A DNA stretch of 64,000 nt from Metapseudomonas boanensis (lineage in GTDB: Bacteria; Pseudomonadota; Gammaproteobacteria; Pseudomonadales; Pseudomonadaceae), in contig NZ_JAGTIS010000004.1 in NCBI RefSeq assembly GCF_018704125.1, positions 304,238-368,237 of the forward strand, read 5' to 3'. Position 1 is the stretch's first letter; each line of letters opens with the position of its first letter. This document shows positions 20,259 through 28,428 of this stretch, piece by piece. The notes under the pieces are model-generated. The model was given only the letters and a program-made list of their open reading frames with translations, was not told the origin of the DNA and did no database searches. The position numbers and the translations under genes are program-made.

Positions 20259-21344
20259 TCAATCAAGCAGCGGCTGCAGGGAGAACTTGTAGTCACGCTG
20301 CTTTGGCGCATGCAGCAAGCTGTAGGACTTGAAATTTATCTTGTAGCCGCGCAGCTCGACATGGGTGAGCAGGCGAACGGCCTTCTTCTTGTCCAGCGCC
20401 ATGAACAAGCGAACTTCGCGGTCCTTGCCGCCATGTTTGGCGAAGTCCAGACCAGCATCGTAGTCATGCAACAACACCAGCGCCCAGCCGCCCAGGGTGA
20501 AGTGCCCGCTGACCAATGCACTCACCTGCCCATCCAGATAAGCCCGCAGCACTTCAGGTGAATTGTTCAGGGCGGAGAAGTGCAGATCCTGTCCTGGCTT
20601 GCGGCCCAGCGCGGTTGCCGCCGCCATCGCCCCGAATGCCATCTCATCATTGGCCGACCAGACGACCTCGACCTTGGGATAGCGCACGAACAACTGCTGT
20701 GCCTGGGCGTGGGCACGCTGACGGTTCCACTCCGCATACACCAATTGTCGCAACCGCGCTTGAGGATATGCCGCCAACGCGCGATGCAGGCCCTTTTCAC
20801 GGCGTTTCGCTGCAGGAGTCTGCTTGTCGCCGGAAAAGGCCACCAACTCGAATGGCCGGCCCGCATTCAGATGCTGCTGTTGCGCCAGCAGCGACCTGGC
20901 CATGAGGTAACCGGCCTCTTCGTCGTTGGGAACCATACTGCCGATCCAATCCGGGTACTGTTCGCGCGTACCGCCAACCAGCGCCTGCTGATCTGGTGTC
21001 AGTGTGCTATTGACCGAGAACAACTTGACGCCGCTGCCACGGGACAGCCGAAGGATCTCGGGGCCAGCGTACTGCTCGTTGACGAACATCAGGTAATCCG
21101 GCCGAGTAGGGCCCAGCAGCACTTCACGGGCCTGTTGAAGCATGCGCTCCTTGTCCCGCTCGGCAAACAGGATCTGCAGATCCATGTCGAGGTCCGCCGC
21201 TGCGGCTTGCATGAACTGCGCATAGCTGACCCAGAAGGGCTCGTCGGACCTCCCGGGATTGAGAAAGACGACCGAGGCGGCGTTGGCAATGGCGCTGCCA
21301 GCCAGGCAGCAGCACAGCAGAAGGCAGGACCAGAACCCTTTCAC
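20259..21344 (-). CDS. Orphan periplasmic sugar-binding-like protein
   Basis: The 361-residue protein has a signal peptide (residues 1-23, ending ANA) and then a type 1 periplasmic binding fold like RbsB or LuxP, beginning SVVFLNPGRSDEPFWVSYAQ. The hinge segments (WSANDEMAFGAMAAA, then HFSALNNSPEVLRAY) are typical of sugar-binding proteins that bind in the cleft between two lobes. No ABC permease or ATPase gene is nearby, so it may feed ligand to a sensor or chemoreceptor instead of a transporter. It converges with the DUF2970 gene, with only three bases between stops. Confidence 0.8.
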   Translation of the reverse strand: MKGFWSCLLLCCCLAGSAIANAASVVFLNPGRSDEPFWVSYAQFMQAAAADLDMDLQILFAERDKERMLQQAREVLLGPTRPDYLMFVNEQYAGPEILRLSRGSGVKLFSVNSTLTPDQQALVGGTREQYPDWIGSMVPNDEEAGYLMARSLLAQQQHLNAGRPFELVAFSGDKQTPAAKRREKGLHRALAAYPQARLRQLVYAEWNRQRAHAQAQQLFVRYPKVEVVWSANDEMAFGAMAAATALGRKPGQDLHFSALNNSPEVLRAYLDGQVSALVSGHFTLGGWALVLLHDYDAGLDFAKHGGKDREVRLFMALDKKKAVRLLTHVELRGYKINFKSYSLLHAPKQRDYKFSLQPLLD

Positions 21345-21453
21345 AATCCATTACCCGGAAAAATGGCGGCGAAGTATAACCGCTTCCAGGCTTGCCTATC
21401 GTTGCAGGAGCGAGCCGCCCGACCGGAACGCTCGGGCGGCAGGTGGAGATGAT

Positions 21454-21567
21454 CTACTGATGGCTAACCCAGAACACTGCAGTGGCCACTGCAATGAGGA
21501 TCAGGGCAAAGATCGCCCAGGCATCAACGCTGCTGTCCTGGGTGGAGTGATCGGAATGGTCTGTCAT
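21454..21567 (-). CDS. 37-residue single-span membrane protein
   Basis: The ATG at 21567 is preceded by AAGGGG at a good distance. The product reads MTDHSDHSTQDSSVDAW and then a hydrophobic span AIFALILIAVATAVFWVS, ending HQ. The polar N-terminus should face the cytoplasm or periplasm with the C-terminus in or just past the membrane. It lies between the periplasmic binding protein gene and cysI, transcribed away from cysI. No function is known; the clear start signal and membrane span support it as a real gene. Confidence 0.7.
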   Translation of the reverse strand: MTDHSDHSTQDSSVDAWAIFALILIAVATAVFWVSHQ

Positions 21568-21802
21568 GGCTGCCCCCTTGTTGTGGTTATAAGTGCTCCG
21601 CACTTCGAGTTAAGACCAGGAGCGGCACCCTCTCAAGCACACTGGTTATGCGTAACCTTCAAGCAATAACTTTTCGTTCTTTACATATACTCAAACATCA
21701 CTTTTGCGCATAACCCTGAGCTGGTATCTTCCTTCGGCTCCGCGGGGAGTGCGCGGCCGTGCGCGCAGAAAAGCTGTAAGCAGCCTGACAACAGGACATT
21801 TC

Positions 21803-23461
21803 ATGTACGTATACGACGAGTACGATCAACGGATCGTCGAGGACCGCGTCAAGCAGTTCCGCGATCAGACCCGCCGCTATCTGGAAGGCGCGCTCTCGGG
21901 TGAGGAATTCCGCCCCCTGCGCCTGCAGAATGGCCTGTACATCCAGCGCTACGCGCCCATGCTGCGCGTGGCTGTGCCCTACGGCCTGATGTCGTCCACC
22001 CAGGTGCGCAAGCTGGCGCAGATCGCTCGCGACTACGACAAGGGTTATGCCCACATCAGCACCCGGCAGAACGTCCAGTTCAACTGGCCTGAGCTCGAAG
22101 ACGTGCCGGAAATCCTGGCGGAACTGGCCACCGTGCAGATGCACGCGATCCAGACCAGCGGTAACTGCATCCGTAACACCACCACCGACCAGTTCGCCGG
22201 CGTTGCCCGCGATGAAGTGGTCGACCCGCGTCCCTGGTGCGAGATCATCCGTCAGTGGTCCACCTTCCACCCAGAGTTCTCCCATCTGCCGCGCAAGTTC
22301 AAGATTGCCGTCAACGGTGCCGTGAGCGACCGGGCGGCCATCGAAGTGCATGACATTGGCCTCGAGGCGGTAAAAAACGCTGCCGGTGAGCTGGGCTTCC
22401 GCGTGTCCGTTGGCGGCGGCCTGGGCCGTACCCCGGTGGTCGGCAGCTTCATCAACGAATTCCTGCCTTGGCAGCACCTGCTGAGCTATCTCGACGCCAT
22501 CCTGCGCGTGTACAACCGCTATGGTCGTCGCGACAACAAGTACAAGGCGCGCATCAAAATCCTCGTCAAGGCACTGACTCCTGAGGTCTTCGCTGAGCGC
22601 GTCGAGGCCGAGTGGGCCCATCTGAAGGACGGCCCCACCACTCTGACCGATGCCGAAGTGCAGCGCGTCGCCAGTCACTTCGTCGACCCGACCTACAAGG
22701 CCCTGGACGACCAGGACGCTGCGCTGGCGCAGCTGGATGCCGAGCACCGGGGCTTTGCCCGCTGGCGTTCGCGGAACGTCTTCGCCCACAAGAAACCTGG
22801 TTATGCGGCCGTGACCCTGTCGCTGAAGCCCACCGGCGTGGCCCCGGGCGACGTCACTGACAAGCAGCTCGACGCCATCGCCGACCTGGCCGATCGCTAC
22901 AGTTTCGGTGAAGTGCGCAACAGCCATAACCAGAACATCATCCTGGCCGACGTCGAGCAGTCCCAGCTTTTCACCCTATGGGGCGAACTGCGCGAACTCG
23001 GCTTCGCCACCCCGAACATCGGCCTGCTAACCGACATCATCTGCTGCCCGGGCGGTGACTTCTGCTCCCTGGCCAACGCCAAGTCGATTCCGGTGGCTGA
23101 AGCCATCCAGCGTCGCTTCGACGATCTCGACTACCTGTTCGACATCGGCGAACTGGACCTGAACATCTCCGGTTGCATGAACGCCTGCGGCCATCACCAT
23201 GTCGGCCACATTGGCATTCTCGGTGTCGACAAGAAGGGCCAGGAGTTCTACCAGGTATCGCTTGGCGGCAGTGCCAATCGTGACGCCAGTCTGGCTCAGA
23301 TCCTCGGTCCGTCCTTCGCCCAGGATGAAATGGCCGACGTGATCGAGAAGCTGATCAACGTCTACGTCGAACAGCGCACCGAGGAGGAAAGTTTCCTCGA
23401 CACCTTCCGCCGTATCGGTATCGACCCGTTCAAGGAGCGCGTTTATGCAGCGAATCATTAA
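21803..23461 (+). CDS. cysI: Sulfite reductase hemoprotein
   Basis: The 552-residue protein begins MYVYDEYDQRIVEDRVKQ. It has the two-fold nitrite/sulfite reductase repeat and the siroheme/[4Fe-4S] ligands in DIICCPGGDFCSLA and NISGCMNACGHHHVGH. It reduces sulfite to sulfide with six electrons for cysteine synthesis in the cytoplasm. AGGACA precedes ATG 21803, and the longer frame to 21704 is not protein-like. The upstream 150 bases are AT-rich and hold a TATACT hexamer, where CysB control would be expected. The DUF934 gene overlaps its end by 17 bases. Confidence 0.95.
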   Translation: MYVYDEYDQRIVEDRVKQFRDQTRRYLEGALSGEEFRPLRLQNGLYIQRYAPMLRVAVPYGLMSSTQVRKLAQIARDYDKGYAHISTRQNVQFNWPELEDVPEILAELATVQMHAIQTSGNCIRNTTTDQFAGVARDEVVDPRPWCEIIRQWSTFHPEFSHLPRKFKIAVNGAVSDRAAIEVHDIGLEAVKNAAGELGFRVSVGGGLGRTPVVGSFINEFLPWQHLLSYLDAILRVYNRYGRRDNKYKARIKILVKALTPEVFAERVEAEWAHLKDGPTTLTDAEVQRVASHFVDPTYKALDDQDAALAQLDAEHRGFARWRSRNVFAHKKPGYAAVTLSLKPTGVAPGDVTDKQLDAIADLADRYSFGEVRNSHNQNIILADVEQSQLFTLWGELRELGFATPNIGLLTDIICCPGGDFCSLANAKSIPVAEAIQRRFDDLDYLFDIGELDLNISGCMNACGHHHVGHIGILGVDKKGQEFYQVSLGGSANRDASLAQILGPSFAQDEMADVIEKLINVYVEQRTEEESFLDTFRRIGIDPFKERVYAANH

Positions 23462-23945
23462 GAACGGCCAGGTCATCGACGAAACCTGGCACCTGCTGGA
23501 CAAGGACGCCACCCTCGACGGCATCCCCAACTGCGACGACATCATCGTTCCGCTGGCACTGTGGTGCGACCATGCGCACGCGCTCAAGGCCCGCGATGGT
23601 GGTCTTGGCGTGTGGCTCGACAGCAATGAGGAAATCGAAGAAATCGCCGACCAGCTGGAGTACTTCCAGGTTATCGCCCTGAACTTCCCGGCGTTCACCG
23701 ACGGCCGCCACTCCTCCACCGCCTACCTGCTGCGCCAACGCTATGGGTACAAAGGTGAAGTGCGCGCCATTGGCGACGTGCTGCGCGACCAACTCTTCGC
23801 CCTCAAGCGTTGCGGTTTCGACGCCTTCGCCCTGCGTGCGGATAAAGATCCCTACGACGCCCTCAAGGCATTCGAGGATTTTGCCGAGGTCTATCAGGCC
23901 TCCAGCGACCAGCCCCTGCCGCTGTTCCGCCGCCGCTCTGCGTGA
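23445..23945 (+). CDS. DUF934 protein, probable sulfite reductase partner
   Basis: The 166-residue protein is a full-length DUF934 member, starting MQRIIKNGQVIDETWHLL. Conserved segments ALWCDHAHAL, GVWLDSNEEIEEIA and FTDGRHSSTAYLLRQRYG are present. DUF934 genes follow cysI in most pseudomonads, and an oxidoreductase role in sulfite reduction is generally inferred from this linkage; the mechanism is unproven. The 17-base overlap with cysI implies translational coupling. A terminator follows 13 bases after the stop. Confidence 0.88.
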   Translation: MQRIIKNGQVIDETWHLLDKDATLDGIPNCDDIIVPLALWCDHAHALKARDGGLGVWLDSNEEIEEIADQLEYFQVIALNFPAFTDGRHSSTAYLLRQRYGYKGEVRAIGDVLRDQLFALKRCGFDAFALRADKDPYDALKAFEDFAEVYQASSDQPLPLFRRRSA

Positions 23946-23958
23946 GTGACGCCCCAAC

Positions 23959-23986
23959 AGAAAGCCCCGCACCAGCGGGGCTTTCT
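23959..23986 (+). terminator. Terminator of cysI-DUF934
   Basis: AGAAAGCCCCGC / GCGGGGCTTTCT forms a 12-bp stem with a four-base loop, followed by T-rich GCTTTTC. Confidence 0.85.
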
Positions 23987-24030
23987 GCTTTTCGAACACC
24001 AGCGGAAGTTCCGTGGTGGGGCGGAGTCAT

Positions 24031-24152
24031 TGGCTCTGTCTGTTTTACCCGTTGCTCGTAATCAACGACCGGACCGAGAGCCTTGTAGGAGCGGGGGACG
24101 CCGAGTTCTTGCTCGCGAACCGGATCCTTTCGCGAGCAAGCTCGCCCCTACA
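24031..24152. repeat. Composite REP element, copy 1
   Basis: TGGCTCTGTC at 24031 pairs with GAGAGCC at 24076-24082. It is followed by a REP hairpin from TGTAGGAGC (24084) to GCTCGCCCCTACA (24152) whose core is GCTCGCGAA / TTCGCGAGC. The same composite, with identical spacing and a shared GACGCCGAGTTCTTGCTCGC stretch, recurs at 63761. REPs of this family are dispersed in Pseudomonas genomes. Confidence 0.85.
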
Positions 24153-24241
24153 AAGGATGCCGCCACTTGCAACACTTGAGACTGATCCGACTCATTCGCC
24201 AAGCGCAGCGCAGTCGCCCCCACAGTCACCCTGCCCAGGCT

Positions 24242-24823
24242 TTACCGAGATCGAACGGCATCCCAGGCCACCTGCATGAACAGCTCGCGGCAGTCGGCGA
24301 GGGTGGTCCGCGTGCGTCCGGCCAGCCAGTTGCGGGTGAAATCCTGCGCCGGACCGATCACCACGGAGACGAAGCAATCTCGCGGCATCTCCCGGAAGGC
24401 CCCCGCCTCGCGATAGGGTCTGAGCGCCTCCTCGATGCGGCCATGGTGCAGCCGGTTTGCATCGCGTAGTTGCCCACCCAGCTCACTCGCCTCCACCCGG
24501 CCACGGCTATGAAGAATGAAGCGCGCCCAATCCGGGTTCGCTGAAACCCAGTCGATGTAGCAAGCCACCAGTAGCTTGATGCACGCCTCAGCACTGTCCG
24601 CCGTGGCAAATCCCGCCTCCAGCAGCCGCGCGTAGCCACCCACCCCCTCCAGATACAGCGCGGCGATGATCCGCTCCTTGTTGCCGAAGTGGTGGTAGAG
24701 ACTGCCGATACTGGCACCGGAGCGATCGCGGATCATCTCGATGGTGGTGGCATCCACACCGTGTTCGCTGAAGCAGGCCAATGCGGCCTGGAGAATCTCG
24801 TCTTTGCGTGAGGGACGGCCCAT
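24242..24823 (-). CDS. TetR-family repressor
   Basis: The 193-residue protein has an N-terminal TetR helix-turn-helix (about 8-54; TTIEMIRDRSGASIGSLYHH) and an all-helical ligand-binding C-terminal domain. It diverges from a serine hydrolase gene, and the gap between them holds two overlapping inverted repeats at 24844-24871 that lie right against its start. It most likely represses itself and the hydrolase until a ligand binds. The ligand is unknown. Confidence 0.9.
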   Translation of the reverse strand: MGRPSRKDEILQAALACFSEHGVDATTIEMIRDRSGASIGSLYHHFGNKERIIAALYLEGVGGYARLLEAGFATADSAEACIKLLVACYIDWVSANPDWARFILHSRGRVEASELGGQLRDANRLHHGRIEEALRPYREAGAFREMPRDCFVSVVIGPAQDFTRNWLAGRTRTTLADCRELFMQVAWDAVRSR

Positions 24824-24843
24824 TGGAATCCTTTGCCTGTTAC

Positions 24844-24871
24844 TAGAATACTTTTCTAGAATAATTTTCTA
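24844..24871. promoter_or_regulatory. Two overlapping TAGAA-N5-TTCTA operators
   Basis: TAGAA-N5-TTCTA occurs at 24844-24858 and again at 24857-24871, sharing two bases. The two centres are 13 bases apart. The site lies 21 bases from the TetR start and 65 bases from the hydrolase start, as expected for a TetR operator that controls both. The region is far more AT-rich than its surroundings. Confidence 0.7.
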
Positions 24872-24935
24872 TCCTGCGTATACTGCCTGGGTTCGCGTTA
24901 TTCCAGAAGCCCTTTCCACCGCAAGGACGGATGCA

Positions 24936-25790
24936 ATGATCAGCCCGACAGAAACCCGGATCGATAACGGCAACGGCCACTCCGTCAGCGCCACCTGGTA
25001 CCGCCCTGATCGCGAGTTCCTGGCTGCGGTGCTGATAGTGCCCGCGATGGGCGTCCCTCAGCGCTACTATGCAGCCTTCGCCAACTGGCTGGCGGAGCGC
25101 GGCTACCTGGTCGCCACCTTCGATTACGTAGGTATGGGCCAGTCACGCAATGGCCACCTACGCGACCTGGACGTCGACATTCTCGACTGGGCCCGCCACG
25201 ACTGCAGCACGATGCTGGACGCGCTGGCCCACGCAGCCACAGGCAAACCTCTTTACTGGATCGGCCACAGTCTCGGAGGGCAGATCCTGCCCTTCGTGGA
25301 CGGAGGCCATCGCATCAGCAAAGCCCTGACCATTGCCACCGGCAGCGGCTACTGGCGGGAAAACACCGAGCAGCTTCGCCGTCGCGTCTGGCTCCTGTGG
25401 TTCCTGGCCGCTCCCCTGCTCACTCCGCTGACTGGCTACTTCCCGGGCAAGCGCCTGGGTATGGTCGGCGACCTGCCCAAGGGTGTGATCCGCCAATGGC
25501 GGCGCTGGTGCCTTGATCCGGAATATGCGGTGGGCGCTGAAGGCCCTGAAATCAGGCAGGCATTCTCGGCAGTTCGCACGCCGATTACCGCCATTTCCTT
25601 CACCGACGACGAGATGATGTCGGGGCGCAATACCGAGTCGCTGCACAGCTTCTACAATCAGGCCGAACAACTGCACAAGCGCATCGCCCCCCGGGATGTG
25701 GGAGCGAAAGCCATCGGCCACTTCGGCTTCTTCAAGCCGCAGTTCGAGCGCAGCCTCTGGCAGGACATTCTGCTTCCTGAACTGGGTTGA
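24936..25790 (+). CDS. Alpha/beta hydrolase (serine hydrolase)
   Basis: The 284-residue protein has the alpha/beta hydrolase fold, with the nucleophile elbow GHSLGG near residue 110 and an upstream oxyanion-type segment VPAMGVPQRYYAAFANWLAE. A likely catalytic His is in AIGHFGFFKP near the C-terminus. A hydrophobic segment (VWLLWFLAAPLLTPL, about 151-165) forms part of the cap. Such enzymes cleave esters or related bonds; the substrate is unknown. ATG 24936 is chosen over ATG 24931, which meets a stop at once. It is controlled most likely by the divergent TetR gene. Confidence 0.8.
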   Translation: MISPTETRIDNGNGHSVSATWYRPDREFLAAVLIVPAMGVPQRYYAAFANWLAERGYLVATFDYVGMGQSRNGHLRDLDVDILDWARHDCSTMLDALAHAATGKPLYWIGHSLGGQILPFVDGGHRISKALTIATGSGYWRENTEQLRRRVWLLWFLAAPLLTPLTGYFPGKRLGMVGDLPKGVIRQWRRWCLDPEYAVGAEGPEIRQAFSAVRTPITAISFTDDEMMSGRNTESLHSFYNQAEQLHKRIAPRDVGAKAIGHFGFFKPQFERSLWQDILLPELG

Positions 25791-25811
25791 CCCGCAAGGG
25801 TCAGCCCGACT

Positions 25812-26837
25812 TCATTGCCAGAACCGCTGCTGGTTGAGCCGGGTCCACCAGTTCAGCAGCAGACGGTCAAGCGCCACACTGGCAGCCAAACCAACGCGCT
25901 CCTGCAAACTCTTGCGAGCGACATAGTGCAAATGGAACAGCTCGGCTTCCCGGGCGCGCTCGGCCAGGTATTCATCGCTGGTCCGCAACTCGTCCACCAA
26001 CCGCTTGTTGAGGGCAGCAACCCCCAGCCACACCTCGCCAGTGGCGATCTCATCCATCGCCAACTGCGGCCGGTAGCGACCTACGAAGTCCTTGAACAGC
26101 ACATGGGTGGTTTCCAGGTCTTCCTGGAACTTCTGCCGCCCCTTCTCGGTGTTCTCACCAAACACGGTCAGGGTGCGCTTGTACTCTCCGGCGGTGAGTA
26201 CCTCGAAATCGATGTCATGCTTCTTCAGCAGACGATGCACATTGGGCAGCTGCGCGACGACACCAATGGAACCGATGATGGAGAAAGGCGCCGCAAGAAT
26301 CTTCTGACCAATGCAGGCCATCATGTAGCCGCCACTGGCTGCCACCTTGTCCACACACACGGTAAGTGGCACACCCGCATCGCGGATACGCGCCAGTTGC
26401 GACGAGGCCAGACCGTAGCTGTGCACCATGCCGCCGCCGCTCTCCAGCCGTAGCACCACCTCGTCCTTCGGCGTCGCCATGCTCAGCACCGCAGTGACCT
26501 CGTGGCGCAAGTGATCGGTGGCCGAGGCCTTGATGTCGCCATCGAAGTCCAGCACAAAAACCCTGGACTTGTGCTCACCGGCCTTCTTGGCCCGTTTGGC
26601 CGCCTTGGCCTCAGCCTTGCGTGCGGCCTTCAAATGCTCCTTGTCCAGTACCGCGTGCTCGAGGCGCTCGCGCAACTCCTTGTAGAAATCATTGAGCTTG
26701 CGGACATCAAGATGCCCCGCGCCAACGCGCCGATTGCGACTACGCAATGCGGCGATGGCGGCCAGTATCACCAGAATGGCCACGACCAGCGTTACCGTCC
26801 TGGCCAGGAAGCCAGCATACTCGGCAAAAAACTCCAC
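25812..26837 (-). CDS. sohB: SohB inner-membrane signal peptide peptidase-like protease
   Basis: The 341-residue protein starts at a GTG (26837) with GAGGGG upstream. An N-terminal membrane segment (about 10-30, TVTLVVAILVILAAIAAL) is followed by a Lys/Ala-rich coiled region (residues about 60-95) and an S49 peptidase domain. The Ser is in KVAASGGYMMACIG and the Lys in GEYKRTLTVFGEN. SohB is thought to cut membrane or exported peptides with a Ser-Lys dyad. The longer ATG frame to 26966 adds 43 residues unlike the family and is rejected. Confidence 0.9.
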   Translation of the reverse strand: MEFFAEYAGFLARTVTLVVAILVILAAIAALRSRNRRVGAGHLDVRKLNDFYKELRERLEHAVLDKEHLKAARKAEAKAAKRAKKAGEHKSRVFVLDFDGDIKASATDHLRHEVTAVLSMATPKDEVVLRLESGGGMVHSYGLASSQLARIRDAGVPLTVCVDKVAASGGYMMACIGQKILAAPFSIIGSIGVVAQLPNVHRLLKKHDIDFEVLTAGEYKRTLTVFGENTEKGRQKFQEDLETTHVLFKDFVGRYRPQLAMDEIATGEVWLGVAALNKRLVDELRTSDEYLAERAREAELFHLHYVARKSLQERVGLAASVALDRLLLNWWTRLNQQRFWQ

Positions 26838-27047
26838 GAAATCCCCCTCGTTTTCCCTGCAGGCGCCTGCCTTTTGGCAGCGCGGACAACGAGCAAGCAT
26901 ACCGGCGCGTTCCCACAGCTGCCAGCGGCGGGAAAGTGGGTCCATAAATGCTGGGAATGCATTCAAACAAGCGTATGTTTTTTCGTTGACAGGCCTTGGG
27001 CTTCCTCATAACCTCGCGAAACTTTCAACCTTGCGGGACGCCAGAAC

Positions 27048-27758
27048 GTGGGCAGCATCTACCTGATTCGACACGGCCAGGCCTCGTTCGGCGCCGACAA
27101 CTACGATGTGCTGTCGGCACTCGGCATCCGCCAGGCTGAGATACTCGGTGCACACTTAGCCCAATTGGGTCTGCACCTGGATCGTTGCTACAGCGGCGAA
27201 CTCTTTCGTCAACGGCACACCGCCGATGCAGCCCTGGCGCAGTTTCGTGCAGCCGGCCTGAATGTCCCAAGCGTCGAAGTCGACCCGGCCTTCAATGAGT
27301 TCGACGCTGACGCAGTGATTAGAGCCCTGTTGCCCGAACTGCTCCCGGACGAGCCCGAAGCCCTGAACATCCTGCGCAACGCCGCGCAGCACCGCGCCGA
27401 GTTTCAGCGCCTGTTCTCCAAGTTGATCCTGCGCTGGGTTTCCGGTGAGCATGGTAAGCCTGGCCTGCAGAGCTGGCAGGACTTCGTCAGCCAAGTGCAG
27501 GATGGCCTCGAGCGTATCCTGACTCAGGCCCAGAGCAAGCAGAATATTGCCGTGTTTACCTCCGGCGGCACGATCACCGCCCTGCTCCGCCTGATTACTG
27601 GCATACCGCCAGAAAGTGCCTTCGAACTCAACTGGCAGATCGTGAACACCTCGCTGAGCCGCCTGAAATTCCGCGGCAACGAGGTGTCGCTGGCTTCCTT
27701 CAACAGTCATGTGCATCTGGAACTGTTGAAGGCGCCGGAGCTCATCACCTACCGCTGA
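27048..27758 (+). CDS. Histidine phosphatase superfamily protein
   Basis: The 236-residue protein begins GSIYLIRHGQASFG with the RHG phosphohistidine motif at residues 8-10. The position where the second catalytic His usually sits (SHGG) reads TSGGTI, so that His may be replaced or supplied elsewhere. The start is a GTG at 27048. It leads a same-strand row with the SCP2 protein (61 bases on), the APH-like kinase and the SDR, a lipid or acyl-CoA metabolism neighbourhood. The substrate cannot be named. Confidence 0.8.
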   Translation: MGSIYLIRHGQASFGADNYDVLSALGIRQAEILGAHLAQLGLHLDRCYSGELFRQRHTADAALAQFRAAGLNVPSVEVDPAFNEFDADAVIRALLPELLPDEPEALNILRNAAQHRAEFQRLFSKLILRWVSGEHGKPGLQSWQDFVSQVQDGLERILTQAQSKQNIAVFTSGGTITALLRLITGIPPESAFELNWQIVNTSLSRLKFRGNEVSLASFNSHVHLELLKAPELITYR

Positions 27759-27818
27759 GCCCGGCCCACTGCGGCCGGATCGGCCGCTAGAAAAACCCTA
27801 GAAAAAAAGGAAATGACC

Positions 27819-28133
27819 ATGACCAACGTTGCTGACGTCGTCAAAACCATGCAGTCCAAGTTCAACGCCGGTGCTGCCGCTGGCCTGGACCTGGTGTTCC
27901 AGTTCAACATCGAAGATGGCGACAACCACTACCTCGTGGTCAAGGACGGCACCTGCGACGTGCAACAAGGCGACGCCGCCAACCCGAACGTCACCCTGAT
28001 CATGGACACCGCCACCCTGGTAGGCATCATGAGCGGCGAGACCGACGGCATGCAGGCCTTCATGGCCGGCAAGCTGCGCGCCGAAGGCGACATGATGCTG
28101 GCGATGAAGCTCGGCGAACTATTCCCGGTCTAA
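27819..28133 (+). CDS. SCP2 sterol-binding domain protein
   Basis: The 104-residue protein is a single SCP2 domain. The segments DLVFQFNIEDGDNHYLVVKD and MDTATLVGIMSGETDGMQAF are typical, forming a hydrophobic tunnel that binds fatty acids or acyl-CoA. ATG 27819 sits eight bases past AGG; ATG 27813 is too close. Neighbouring kinase and SDR genes fit a role in fatty acid handling. A long 3' untranslated stretch with hairpins leads to a terminator at 28250. Confidence 0.88.
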   Translation: MTNVADVVKTMQSKFNAGAAAGLDLVFQFNIEDGDNHYLVVKDGTCDVQQGDAANPNVTLIMDTATLVGIMSGETDGMQAFMAGKLRAEGDMMLAMKLGELFPV

Positions 28134-28249
28134 GAACCTGTCCTGGATCTGTTGCGTTTCGGCGATGGGTCGCCAAGAACAGCCACGCTCTAGCTCGCGC
28201 GATCCAGAACACGCTCTAAGCTTCGACAACGAAGCCATGCACCGAAAAA

Positions 28250-28278
28250 CCGGAGCCCCCTGGGCTCCGGTTTTTTTT
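28250..28278 (+). terminator. Terminator after the SCP2 gene
   Basis: CCGGAGCCC / GGGCTCCGG forms a nine-bp stem followed by eight T residues. It lies 117 bases past the SCP2 stop. Confidence 0.88.
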
Positions 28279-28428
28279 CGCCCGATGCCGGTGCTCCTAG
28301 CGAATCAGGGAGCCTGATTGTGCTGCAACACCTTTGTCTATAACGGCCCGTTCAGCTTGTTACGTCCCGAGCCTGGAATTAGATTAGCGAATAGTCTTGG
28401 CCCCCCATCATAAACAGAAGGGATAAGC

